From NCBI GenBank assembly GCA_024741835.1, contig JAENRP010000289.1:1-57558 (forward strand): DNA of 57,558 nt, read 5' to 3'. The stretch is from Diplocarpon mali. Lineage: Eukaryota > Ascomycota > Leotiomycetes > Helotiales > Drepanopezizaceae. Positions 1 to 11,324 of this stretch are shown here, in pieces; positions within the stretch are counted from its first letter, which is position 1; each line of letters begins with the position of its first letter. The notes below the pieces were generated by a model. That model did no database searches, was not told where the DNA came from, and was given only the letters and a program-made list of their open reading frames with translations. The position numbers and the translations under genes are program-made.

Positions 1-3000
1 ATACTTGGTACATGCCCGAAATAATGTACAAGTGCTGTCTGTGCGTAATTCTACCGGTTTCTATTAACAGGGCTTATATACAGGGGGTATAGCCAATGAT
101 TTATCTATAACGATTCGCCGCTTTTTGCACTGAAAATCAACGCTTTTAATATGGATTCTTTATTTAGTATACCGACTCTAAAGACACCTACAAAACAGAC
201 CTCTCGTGACGAACGAGTACGCTATCAGACTCTTTATTTTGATGCCGGTTGGACTCACAATTAGATCGCCCTTCAATTGAACCTTACTCGACGTTAAGTT
301 CAGTACGCTCTACGGACTCGATTGACTCCTTAATATTATCTTTAAGGCTGTAAAGCTCACTTAAATACTCTATAACGAAAACACCTTATTCAATGGGTTA
401 GGAAATTGTAAAAGCAGCATTGCCAAGTATCTAGTGTGCACGGCCTAGAATTGTACATTATTTACCCATGATACTAAGTATAACTTTCGCAGCAAAACCT
501 TACTACTATCCCGGATTGAAACTGGTACCTGGGTCGGATGTTTTGCTCTTTCAGGACATACATCAAGCTCAAGATTGGAAGCGATATACGTATACGCCTA
601 GTCTACCGGGGTGATGCAACAAATGAATCAATAGCTTGGGACTTCCACATCGTCCATCACTCATGTCCGTGAGCGCACTACGGGACTCGACTTTCTTCCA
701 GTTTATTAACACCGCTAGCGATATAAATGCGAGAAGAAAGTTCCACAATCTTGTTGTAGGAATAGAGTGAATATCGGTCACGTGAATGGTCACATGTAAA
801 GCCTTGGCATAGGCAGTATTACTCTACTTAGGTCTCTCTCCCTCGTCTTAGGATAATAATCAACAACGAATACAACCAACAACAAAATTGATTCTCCTCC
901 CTCTTAGTGTGCACACTTTGTGAATCCAACGCTTGTCTCGACGGATTAGCCTCAACTTAATCGCCGGACTGGATGCTAGGTCGGCTGGAAATCTGAAAAC
1001 CCCTTGAGCTGATGAGTACTTGGTTGCGGTAAAGTCTGCCGGCTGGGATGGTATTCCGAGAAGGAGAGTAAAAGGAGGCTGGAGAAGAGAGAATTGCTAG
1101 CCAATGGATTTTGCATTCAGGAAATGTAATGTCTTTGAATAACTACCCCCTGCCAACATTGTATGTGGTGAAGAGGAGTGAACTGCAGTTGGGGGGCTCT
1201 ACTTGACTACGAAAACCATCCTCAGGTCATCTTCAGTTTGATAAGTTCCTAACTCGGAACCATACTTTTCCAAAGATATAAACCGCATCCTTTCAGGTCA
1301 GGAGAAATCCAGCCTGGCTGTTTCAAGCACTCCTCTGAGTATTCATAATAGATACCTTGCTGTAATGCATCCGCCCTACCAAGCTGATCTTCCAGCTCAC
1401 TTGAATCAGACGCGAGCAATGCATCCTTGCCCGCAGTAAAGACGCATGCGTATATCTTACATCGAGTGATTCTACTCAAAGTCCACATTGGACACCCGAT
1501 TCTCGAAACAATGAGTTTTTCTGATTATTGAACCAACACCGCAAGCTTCAGATTATGTCCCTCAAAATTTCAGACCTCCCAGGCTTGCTCGCTGGGCCAA
1601 GCATTATTGGCTTAGTTCTCGCGCGAACGACGAAGGAATACAAGATGATTCCATTGCTTCCATATGTCGTTGAACTGCTAGCTGTAATTCAGCGTCGCTT
1701 GCGAGCCAGCCAAGAATGGTCATTTCATGTGGTTTGCGACCTTGGATACACCTGGGATCAACGGTTCGTCGGGAAATGAAGATTAGTATTATGCGCAACT
1801 CAACATCTCGTGGCTTGTCCACAGCACAGCAGACGAAGCTCCAGAAATAAGCTCCAGGAGGATTCAGATGATGAGTGACTCGGCAGAAGGTTTCGAGACG
1901 CGAACCAAAGCAGGTCGTTCGCTCGTAGTACTCCGGGTAGCACCGAGGTTGTTGAAATCAAATTGACGGACTGGCCTTGCCTCGATCGGCCGAATTTTGG
2001 CGTTGAGGTTACCTGGATTGGGGATGCAGCTCGCGCGACGACTATGTGCAAAGCCCAAAATGAGTAAATCGGGTCTAGGGAAGAGCTGGCCAGAAATACA
2101 GACAAAGTAGAATCTGGTGAATCATGGAATTCTTGTTGCAAAGAACCCGGCACGGCTTTTGGAAATAGTCAAACGAGGCGAGATAGCCCAGGAAGACGCT
2201 ATCACATAGCTTGAAGCTGAGAGAAGGCCAAGAGCCTATTGGAACATAGCCAGTAGTCGGCAGACATGCTTTGATACCTGTGAACTCACGAGTGCCGAGA
2301 GAGACAGTATAGGACAAGAAATGCGTTATTGCCTGGATAGAGACACGATTGATATCCAGCAAGGTGGATGGTTAGTAAGATCGTATATGATGGATCTTTG
2401 AGAAGAGTACGGAGGCAATTTTGATCTTTCTCCAGTAGTTTACCCGATAGGACTTATTATCACGCTATTCATATAAGTACTGGTATCCAATATTATCTAG
2501 AGATATATTCTGCAATCCACTTCCATTCGCCTTGCCTCCGGATCAACTCGTTGGCGTGCCATTCTCGCTTAACGCGCCGGCCACAACAAAAATAAATAAT
2601 AACGCGTCCGATTTTGCTCGGCTGAAAGTAGCCCAAAACATGTCCCAAAATTACGAAGACCGAAAAATACAAAACTCCAGGACAGCCCAGACAAGTCTGA
2701 GGTGCCCTTTGAAAATCCTCCGCGTCGGGTTGGATTTTTTTGAACTCACCCCCGTGGGAGCTTGTTCAAGCTAACGTCTCCACCAGAAGGGCAGTATTTC
2801 TACCACGCTTCTAGTGATGTCAAGCTTCCTGATATTCCGATTGTTGAAGGAAGCAAGTTTTTATTTGGATTGAAGGTGAGTGAATTGGCCCTCAGCCATG
2901 AAGCGCTTAGCTCCGACGAGACGGCATTGGTTCTCCTGTCCCAAAGACGCAAGCATCAGGAACTTTTTTGTCTAACAAATGCGTTGATGCCAAATAAATT

Positions 3001-3334
3001 GCGAGATGTTATTCATCTAAACCAACCTGCTCAAAACAGCGTTCAAAACATCGAGTGCAAATCCACGCAGACCCGAAAAGCAGGCCTGTCAGCATCGTAA
3101 ATACACGGGAAGATATCCTCCACAAATCCAATGCGAGCCCACCATAACTTCTACCAGCCACGATCCTCGACATCTTGTATCTCTTGCTTGCGTCTCAATC
3201 ATGTGCTCGCAGCTCCAGCCTGTTATCTGTCAAGACTCCGGATACCATAATACCCAAGGAGATGGATGTTAAGCTTGTCGCAGCTCCTCAGCTAGGTCTT
3301 CTTGCTTGATTTCCCAGGGAGAAACCATCTCAGC
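1..3334. other. AT-rich gene-poor region
   Basis: No supported gene. The first 900 bases are AT-rich with frequent stops in all frames and hold a transposase remnant (205-330). The stretch 1250-3100 carries several unrelated open frames of 60-117 codons on both strands (for example 1800-2153 minus and 2762-3100 plus). None has a recognisable domain, a start context or a splice pattern that links it to a neighbour. I read the region as decayed repeat or intergenic DNA. Confidence 0.6.
205..330 (+). mobile_element. Tc1/mariner transposase remnant (HTH region), RIP-damaged
   Basis: Read from 205 in one frame, the DNA encodes the N-terminal helix-turn-helix pattern of fungal Tc1/mariner transposases: RDERVRYQTLYFDAGW, then an IALQLNLTRR block, then VQYALRTRLTP. 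Two stops interrupt it, TAG where CAG is expected (before IALQ) and TAA where CAA is expected (before VQYA). Both are C-to-T changes as left by repeat-induced point mutation. Further stops follow and the catalytic DDE part cannot be read. No terminal inverted repeats were identified, so the true ends are unknown; the left part may lie outside the window. Confidence 0.7.
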
Positions 3335-4555
3335 TTATTGTAATTCATCGGTTGAGGACGCCGGCGGCTTATTCCATGGGAGGTCAAGCGCTGCTGCCTG
3401 CAAAATATCGACCGAGCCTTTTGGGTTGACGTCCCATGGAGAGGTAAGCTCTGCTTGTTGCAAAGGCTCAGCTGACACATTCCATGGGGTTGCATAACCT
3501 GCATGAGAATTTCTGCTGATCACGGAGCTGAGAAGGGACTCTCCAGGTCCGTGCTTCCCACTCCAAGAGTTTCCAGGCTCTGCTGCTGCTTGCAAAATGC
3601 CGCTGGACTCTGATTCTTCATGCTGTGCAGTCCACGGCGATATGAGTTTTCTGGGTCTAGAACCAGCACCCAAAGAATTTGCAAGCCCTGCTTCTTGTAA
3701 AATGCCAACATATTCTGACTCTACCTTCTGCGCCGGCCAGAGACTGTTGAGCTTGACCGAGTGAGCGCCACCAATGCAGGACTTCCCGAACTCTGATGCT
3801 TGCAAGACGCCAGCAGACTCGGGATGTGCCTTTGGTATAGTCCAGGGCGATTTAAGATCGACTGGCCGAGTACCACCAACTGCCACACGTTCTCCTTGCC
3901 GTGCTCCCCATGTACGAGAGGGCATGAACTGGACTCGACTTGACTTCACACTGAACAAAGATTCTGCTGGCTGCAAGACTTCAACATGTGCGTTCTCCAC
4001 GCTCTCAGCGCCCCCTCGAGAGACTGAGTAGCATCCTCTCATCTGCAGGTTCGGCCTCAACGTCAGGCGGAAGAACTTGGCATCAGTCTTGCACTTCAGA
4101 TCCCACTTCTCGGCCTTCATCTTGAACGCCTCGCCTCTAGCAAACCACTGCATAAGACTGACTTCTATCCAGTCATGGTTCAGATTGCTTGGGCACACGA
4201 AGTATCGGTGTGAGAAGACAGGGCCGAAATCGTGGCGGGAGGTGAGGTGGATCACGTATGGCGTCTCAAGAGTCAGAGGGTTATTCTGCAGTGCTTCCTG
4301 GTCAAAAACTGGCGCTAATTGGGGCACGATCTCGTCGGGGGTACCGGGGCCAGAGGACTCGGGTTCGATGCCCATGATGAGGCAGAGGAGATCTGCAGAG
4401 TGTTGGCGCCGGACGGCAAAGCTGATAAAGGAGTGAAAGATGGCTTCGTGCAGTTCGCGATTGGGATCGTTATGAAGTTTAAACCGAGACTGATATTGAA
4501 CTTGCAGGGCTGCCTGGCAACAGAAAATAGTGGAGGCTACGGAAGGCGCTGACAT
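3269..4555 (-). CDS. Hypothetical protein with alternating PW / ILQ-A repeats, truncated by an in-frame TAA
   Basis: The open frame runs from ATG at 4555 to TAA at 3337-3335 (406 aa); I do not recognise the family. Residues about 75-170 look like a compact folded part (conserved-looking Trp, His and Cys positions, for example HDWIEVSLMQWF). From about residue 190 the protein is a degenerate repeat: SPW-type motifs (236, 271, 306, 356, 372, 392) alternate with LQ-type motifs (VEVLQPA 191, VLQASE 250, ILQEAG 285, ILQAAA 320, LQQAEL 365, ILQAAA 384). The frame stays open for 21 more codons after the TAA, including another SPWEIK motif, and ends at TAA 3271-3269. The first stop therefore looks like a CAA-to-TAA change inside a repeat. 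Met61 (ATG at 4375) is an alternative start. Its expression is unknown. Confidence 0.5.
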
Positions 4556-6227
4556 GGTTGAGTATGCCTTGGCAGTTGCTCTATCGTGGAAGAAGATATG
4601 ATTTTGTGTTGATAGTTTGAGTTGGAGTTAGAAAGTAAGCTTTTTAGTTGGAAAAGTTCCAGGTATGTATATGTACATGGAATCTCTTCCGACCATTCAC
4701 CCAGTCTGGCAGCTAATACTGTAGTTTCAGAGTCGACTTACTGGGACCGGCCAATCTTTCTCAGAGGAGTCACAACTTTGTACTCACAGCCTTCTCTGCC
4801 TTTTGTTCATCGAGGGAGAAAAGCAATCGAACTCTGCAGAGGAAATACGAATTTAATTTGATTGCTTGCTTCGAGCCTTCACAATGCTGCCATACTTCCG
4901 CCACGGATAATTTCACTTAATCCCTGGATCACTTAACGGCCTTGGCTTTCTGTTTATAAAAGTGTTTATGCAGACTACCAACATCATTTGTTTGACAAAT
5001 ATTACTTGAAGGCTGTTGAAGTATAGGTACAAGGTGACTAGACCGCCAACAGAGCGCAGTGAAATATCTAGAGTCACCGGAATGGAGAGGGCATAGCCGC
5101 GAGAGGCGACCAGACACTCATTCAAGGCATGGGATGAGCAGGTGGCCGCAATATTATACGTACAAACGATGAGAGCCTTGACCACCAAGACCAGATATGC
5201 CAGTGTTTATCATCTTCTATATTTCATGACTGCTATGCGAACAGAGTCAGCAAATACCGAAGATGATCTGTCAACTGTATATCGTGCAGGGAGACCAGGA
5301 GCGGAGGAATCCACACGAAAATATCAACTGTCGTCTAATACAGCGATACGAAGACTGGAAGAGCTAACGTTTCTCGCCATGATTTGACTCGGACTTGCTG
5401 CATACTCTGCATCTTGTCTCTGTGTTCAGAATAATCGCGAATCCAGCCTGGGTCGTCTCGATGTTTCGGCATTACCTAAGCTACGTCACGTGCCCAAAAT
5501 ATATAGAGACGATGCGCAGAAGTGCCGCGCTCCGCCTGAAGTCAAAGCTTTGGGGGCTCACGTGGCAATAGCAAGTTGTTCAGACGGGCAAAATTCAGGC
5601 TTTCGAGATCGACACCCAGTATCCGATACAAAAAGGTAACCTGGTTCTGGTTTCTGTTCGGGGGGCCTGAGATTTAGATAATCGAGCATTGAAAATCAAT
5701 GAAGCGCGCAGACGACTACTATATATGGAGAACACTGAATGCAAAGCCAAATACCAGATGCCGCCAATAGAAAGGAATTTCGAAATACAACAGGGAGGAC
5801 GCAAATCGCGGCCCTTTGCAGCAAGTATTTAACGATCAGCACTCGAAAGAGCTCATGTCGCTTGACTCGCTTCAGTCCACCCCTCCTGAGGCGGATTACA
5901 GCAGCTGGAAGTTTCTACGCTGCCTTGAGCACTGGTGGTGTGTGAGCATCGTGAACTGTGGAGGTGGTGGCTGCCTGTTTATTTGTTTATTTGTTTGTTG
6001 CGGGATGCGATCAATCTGGCAAGCAGAATGAAAGGAGGCTCAAATACCATTTCCTGTTTTACTTGAGGCTCGATAGTGGAGACAAAATATCATGGCTGGA
6101 TAATTTTCGTAGGACAGTAAGTATTAACTTATTTGACAAAAATTCCACGCTAAAACTTACTCAGGAGAGTACCTGGGGTGGATTCTTGTGGATCGAACAC
6201 GGCAGTATATACCCCTTATACCGACAC
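4556..6227. other. Intergenic region between the repeat protein and SPB1
   Basis: No supported gene over about 1.7 kb. Short frames on both strands (4622-4861, 4913-5188, 5142-5387, 5958-6278) have no recognisable domains. A TATA-like AAAATATATAG lies near 5495, shortly after a CACGTG core at about 5486, so a promoter for something unseen is possible. The right end is 3' flank of SPB1. Confidence 0.5.
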
Positions 6228-8814
6228 TCACTTCCGATTTTTGGCAGCTCTCTTCTCGCCCCGTACATCCTTCTTTAATCGGGCATCAACAATCTTGTAC
6301 TTACCCTTGACACCTCTAGGTCTTCCAGCAATAGCTTTATTGTTACCTCTCGCGACCACCACCTTGACCTGCTGCTTCGGCTTCTTCTTTGCAGCCTTGC
6401 TCATCAACTTCGCGATACTCGTTGCCTTTTCTTTTTCTGTCATGCCCTCCTCGTCTTGGAGCAAGGCGGACTTCTTGCGCAGCTTCTCTAGACGTTGGGC
6501 AGCCTTAAACTTCTTCCTGTCCTTGGCCTCGCGAACTTTCTTGATAGGTCTGGCGTTCAAGGCGCGGAGCTTCTCCTTGATCGCTGCAGCTCCAGCTGCG
6601 GTAATTGGACGATGAGGCTTATCATGTCTGTGCTCGTCGTCCAAAAACCATTCTGGAAGACCATCCCGGTCCTTGAAGGCGTATTTGTTGAAGCCTTCAT
6701 CTATTAACTCGCGGGTAGTAACCTCTCCTGAAGCGATTTTTTGTGCTAATGACATTGCTTCTGCCGTGATGATGTCGATGTCTATCGAATGTTAGCTTCT
6801 CAGAAACGCACAATGTGGAAACGTTATGCTCACCGAGTCTGCCGTCTTTTTTGGGTTCCTGCTCCTCCCACTCTTTCTCAGCGGCAGTTCTCTTTACCAC
6901 TTCGAAGCCATCCTCGTCGTCGCTCTCATCCTCTGCATTGGCCATAGAGAAATCTTCTCCGGACTCTTCCTCTCCCGCCATCGGCCGTATCGTATCGAGC
7001 TCTTCGAGAGCTGCGGAGATCTCCTCTTCGTCCTCTGCTTCCGATTCCGGGTCCTCAGGTAGGCCACCAATATCCTTGAAGATGTCTTGGTCGAAAAACT
7101 GGGCTGCTCGCCTTGAAAGACCCCCAGCCTTGGTGTCTTTGCCTTGTAAGTCCGTCAAAAGAGGCCGCTTTGCAGGTCGCTCTTCATCAGACGACTCTTC
7201 ACTACTATCCTCTTCCAGCTTTTCATCATCACTGTCATCCTCCCCTACTGAGAAGCCTTCCCAATCACCGTCTTCGTGTTCTTTTCTCGCTTTCCTCGCC
7301 TTGAACTTGGCGTCGCTGTCTGATTTTCTTTCCTGGTATTGATTATATAACGAGTCGAGTTCTCTATCGAGCCTATCCTCTTCATCATCGCTCTCGCTAT
7401 TTTCTTCATCAGATTCAATTCCATTTATATCTCTCCGTCGGTCTGCTTCGGTCAAAATGGCCATCTTTCCCTTCGCGATCTTGTCCACGGCTCCAGACTT
7501 GTCGATCGCCTTGAGCCCAAACATAGAGCCCTCTCCATTGGGACCTGCTTGCTCCATACCGATTTCTGTGGGCACCGTCATGTGAAGTTGCATCCGGATG
7601 ATTTCCTTCTGCTTCTTTTCATTCTCCCTTCTCCTCTCACGTTTCCTCCGTCCACTCTCCCTCTCGCTCAATGCTTGCAACTCTTCTTGAATTTTCAACT
7701 CCTCGTCCATAGGTTCTACCTCCGCAACCTCCTCCTCTGCCCCGGCCCTGGTCTTCTTTGCTGCCAGTCCAAAAATTTCCCTAAGCTTTAGTCGCCATTT
7801 GAGGAGCATTCGGAACTCTTTTCGCCCAAGAACCCTGATATCTGCGCAGGCGATTCGGATGTCTTCTGTCGTTTCCGGTAGCTTGTCGATCGCTGCGAGG
7901 GCAACATCGCCGTTCGGAGGCTGAGCGAAACTCAGTCGATTCATGCCACCAAGAATAGCGATAGGATCGGTCGTCTGGATGAACTCGCTAGCAGTCACTT
8001 CCTTGAACTGCGTATAGTTTCCTTCCTCGTAACCATCTCTCTTACGCTTCTTGATCTCGGGATTGAAAACCTTTGCTTCATTATTCGGCGTAGGATCCGA
8101 AAGTTCTGCAAACACGGATCGGGGATCGAGAAACTTGGGATCGATCCGCTTAGGCGCTTTGAAGCCGCGGCAGACGACGAAAATTTCTGCAGAGACATTT
8201 CTAGACGACGGTGGCTTTGTTGCCTCGACCTTGGCGAACAGTTGATTGAATACCCAGAGAAGACTGTTGTAGTCCTTAGATCTAAAAACTTTCGTCACGA
8301 ATGTTCCGCCTTCCACCAAAAAATCGGTCGCCAGCTTCATTGCTTGTAGGACCAACTCCGCCTGATTGAACGAATCCTGGACCCAAGCTGTGCCAACATT
8401 GGGAGCTCCATCGTGGAGCACCGTATCCGCCTTCCATGTCTTAAGATGCGATCTAATTGTAGCTCTACATTTGTCTGTTGTAATGTCGCTTTGGAAGGTA
8501 ATAACTCGAGGAATAGCTTTGATTGGGGAGAGATCCACACCCACAATCAAACTGCCCACAGGCATACATTCTGCGGCTACTTGACACCATGACTAGAATC
8601 GCATTAGACCATAGAACTGAGAGAAGAGGCAGGGAGGAGAGCCTACTCCAGGAGCGGCGCAAAGATCCAACAAAACTTTACTTTTTTCCAAAAAACCATA
8701 CTTCTTGTTTAGCTGGATCAGTTTGAAAGCAGCTCGCGCGCGATAACCCTTCTCCTTGGCCAGTTTGTACCACTTATCGAGACGACCTTTACCGTGCTTC
8801 TTTTGGATACCCAT
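6228..8814 (-). CDS. SPB1: Spb1, AdoMet-dependent 27S pre-rRNA 2'-O-methyltransferase
   Basis: Spb1 methylates G2922 of the large rRNA in the peptidyl-transferase A-loop and is needed for nucleolar 60S assembly. The model has exons 8814-8647, 8592-6834 and 6781-6228, giving 826 aa; yeast Spb1 is 841. The introns (54 and 52 nt) have GT-AG ends, and the second has a clear GCTAACA branch site. The N-terminus [16 protein letters not shown] is the classic Spb1/FtsJ start. The SAM-binding loop is [15 protein letters not shown], rebuilt across intron 1, and LHDGAPNVG follows. A long acidic, low-complexity middle leads to a basic Spb1_C tail ending in KNRK. The frame is open upstream to 8904, but the family alignment picks ATG 8814. 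It is divergent from CDT2, 277 bp away. Confidence 0.96.
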
Positions 8815-8979
8815 ATTTGCGGATAGTCGAGTGTCGCAAGCTATGACGACCCATGGTCCACGGAATTTTTTCGTACTTATCGCCAAGACTTTCAAACTAT
8901 CCATTCGCGCTAAGATAACCTGATCTGGACCCCACTTTAAATGCTGATGTAAGCCAGAAGATGTTTCTCGACGCGCACG

Positions 8980-8985
8980 ACGCGT
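8980..8985. promoter_or_regulatory. MCB (MluI cell-cycle box) ACGCGT in the SPB1-CDT2 promoter
   Basis: The palindromic ACGCGT lies 107 bp upstream of the CDT2 start codon, with a partial copy (ACGCGC) nine bases to the left. ACGCGT is the binding site of MBF (Mbp1/Swi6 type), which drives G1/S genes. In fission yeast cdt2 is an MBF-controlled gene, so the site fits its position. Its function here is inferred. Confidence 0.5.
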
Positions 8986-9091
8986 GCGGCTCGTGTAAAG
9001 TGGTTTCGCGAATCTTGACGCTCTAACACTTCAACATCGTCAACCCGTGGTGCACGGCATCACTAGGTCAGAAAGTCCTTCGATTTTCAAG

Positions 9092-11324
9092 ATGTCTTCT
9101 GCCAAACCCACAGAAGAGCAGGCGCCCGTGGTCACTTCAGAACCCCCAATATCAGAAACTGCGAATAACCTCTCTCCACCACGAACGTCCACAAAGAGAG
9201 GAACGAAAGAGCGACGAGAACCCTCTGTGACTCCCCGAAAGTTCACCAGGTTCTTCGCCCCCAAAATATATGGTAGCCTGCCGAGAAGCAAAGCCAGACA
9301 GGCCCTGAACGATATCACCACACCAGCCTTGAACCGAATCACACAGTCGAGCCCTATACGCCCTTTCCGAGATACAGATGGTCCAGGTAGCAGTCCGTTG
9401 GGGTTGCTGACTAGAGAATCTAAGAGAAGAAAGTTCTACCATGCGTTAGAAACTTCGAACAAGGAGCATGGCTTTGTTGGATCACACCATGATGGGGTCA
9501 TGTCTTCACCTTGTGAGAGAGCGATGCATGCTTTCGGCGATGGTGACAGTGAATCAGAGGAGGAAATTGAGGAGCCAGTACGACCCCAACCTCTGAAGCG
9601 GATAAGAAGAATGGAGGACCGAGGACTAGGAGGACAACTTTTCAGCCGGAGTATTGGAACTTCAACACGTCAACGTTGTGTGTATCCTGTCAATGGTTCG
9701 TTATCAAAATTTCCCACTTAGGAATTATATTCTAATCTTGCATAGACTGGCGAGATCATACTGCAGGCTTTTACAGTAGGCCACATGATATTCATGTCAG
9801 TATGAGTCTGCTGCCCGATAATCAGCAGTCCCGGACTATTCCATTTTGTGCCCAAGGTCTCAACCGTGAGTGCAAAATCTTCCCCGTTCAAAGAAAATTT
9901 CTCACATGTCTTTAGGAGAAGGCAGTACTCTAGTTGCACTGGGAGATGAAGAGGGTCACGTAAGATTGCTAGATACCGCTCAGGGTGGAGAACCTCCTTT
10001 CACCAAAGACTGCTATAATGTTCGCATCCACTCAAATGCCATTATCGACATGGTCTTCACCGAAGATGATAATCGGATAGCAACAGCTTCTGGCGACCAA
10101 ACTGCACGGGTTTATGACATGCAAGGCCATGCCACCATTGCCATTCTCGGAAGTCACGTAGCCTCCTTGAAGCAAGTCCGATGGCAGCCTGGCTCTAGCA
10201 ATGTCCTGGCTACATCTAGCAGGGATGGAAGCTTGCAGCTTTGGGACCTGAGATGCAACACAAAGGAAGGCCCCATGTTCCAGATATTCTGTCCTCTCTC
10301 TTCAGATCCAGCCTCTCGGTATGAAGATGGAGCAATAATGTACAATCGACCCACGGTCACCATCTTCGACGCCCACAAAACCCAGGCCGCTAGACTACCA
10401 TCAGTCTCAGGATATGACCAACTCGTACGCCCCGGCGAGCAGATGCCAAGAACAGGTGATGTATCAGTCACAGCAATCCAGTTTCTGCCCGTCGGTCGAG
10501 AGCATCTCATCCTGTCCGGCTCCGAAGTAGACGCATCGGTAAAACTCTGGGACATCCGTCATAGCAACTACAAGTTGCGACCTCAGGGTGCGCTCGCCTC
10601 TACCGCACAGCCCCTAAGCCATAGCAAGTTCCGCCACTTTGGAATCAATTCCATTACCATGAACACCGACGGCAGTAGATTCTACACTCTATGCAAAGAT
10701 AATACCGTCTACGCTTACTCGACCGAGCACCTCATGCTAGGTCATGCGCCTGAACTCTCTATTGCCGCCCGCACCCGACCACCAGCACAAAACACAAATC
10801 GTAATGGACTTGGTCCTCTATACGGCTTCCGACACCCAAAGCTACACGCAACAACATTCTATGTCAAATCTGCTATCCGCAAAGCCCGCAACGGAAAATG
10901 CGAGATGCTGGCGGTAGGCAGCAGCGACGGCTACCCAATCCTCTTCCCGACAGACGAGCGCTACCTCCCCTCTCAAACTCAACTCCTAAGCCCCTCTACC
11001 ACTCCCGAAATGTCCCCTGCCCTCCTCGAAAGCCGGCCCACACTCCCTCAAGCAAGTAACCCCCGCTTCGATAACCAGCTCCTCGTCTCTACCAACGGCA
11101 CAGCCCTGCAACGAGGCCACGACCGCGAAATCGGCTCTCTCACCTGGAGCTCGTCTGGAGATCTGGTGACAGTCGGCGACGACTACCTCGTTCGACTGTG
11201 GAGAGAAGATCGCAACGTGGCCAAAGATTTGCGGACGGGTGGCGAGACTGGGGGACGCCGATGGGGGTGTGGGTGGGCGGATGTCGAGGCGGATTACGAT
11301 CTTGACGATAATATGGAGCTCTGA
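9092..11324 (+). CDS. CDT2: Cdt2-type WD40 substrate receptor of the CRL4 ubiquitin ligase
   Basis: Cdt2 recruits PCNA-bound substrates such as Cdt1 or Spd1-like inhibitors to Cul4-Ddb1 for ubiquitination in S phase and after DNA damage. Exons are 9092-9695, 9746-9865 and 9916-11324, giving 710 aa; an in-frame ATG at 9047 would add 15. Both introns are 50 nt; the first uses a GTTCGT donor and a TCTAAT branch. A disordered N-terminal 200 residues precede the WD repeats. Two WDXR boxes (WDLRC and WDIRH, following SLQL and SVKL) are the known Ddb1-docking signature, and GDQTARVYDMQGH is typical of Cdt2. Residues 48-55 (PRKFTRFF) resemble a PIP box lacking the Gln. Another WDXR protein is possible, but Cdt2 fits best. 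Confidence 0.83.

Noticed and set aside
569..793. 74-codon minus frame near the mariner remnant
   Set aside because: Lies in stop-rich, RIP-like DNA with no similarity to a transposase strand or other family.
8815..8904. In-frame extension of SPB1 upstream of ATG 8814
   Set aside because: The added 30 residues do not match the family, whose proteins start at the M-G-x-Q-K-K-H motif.
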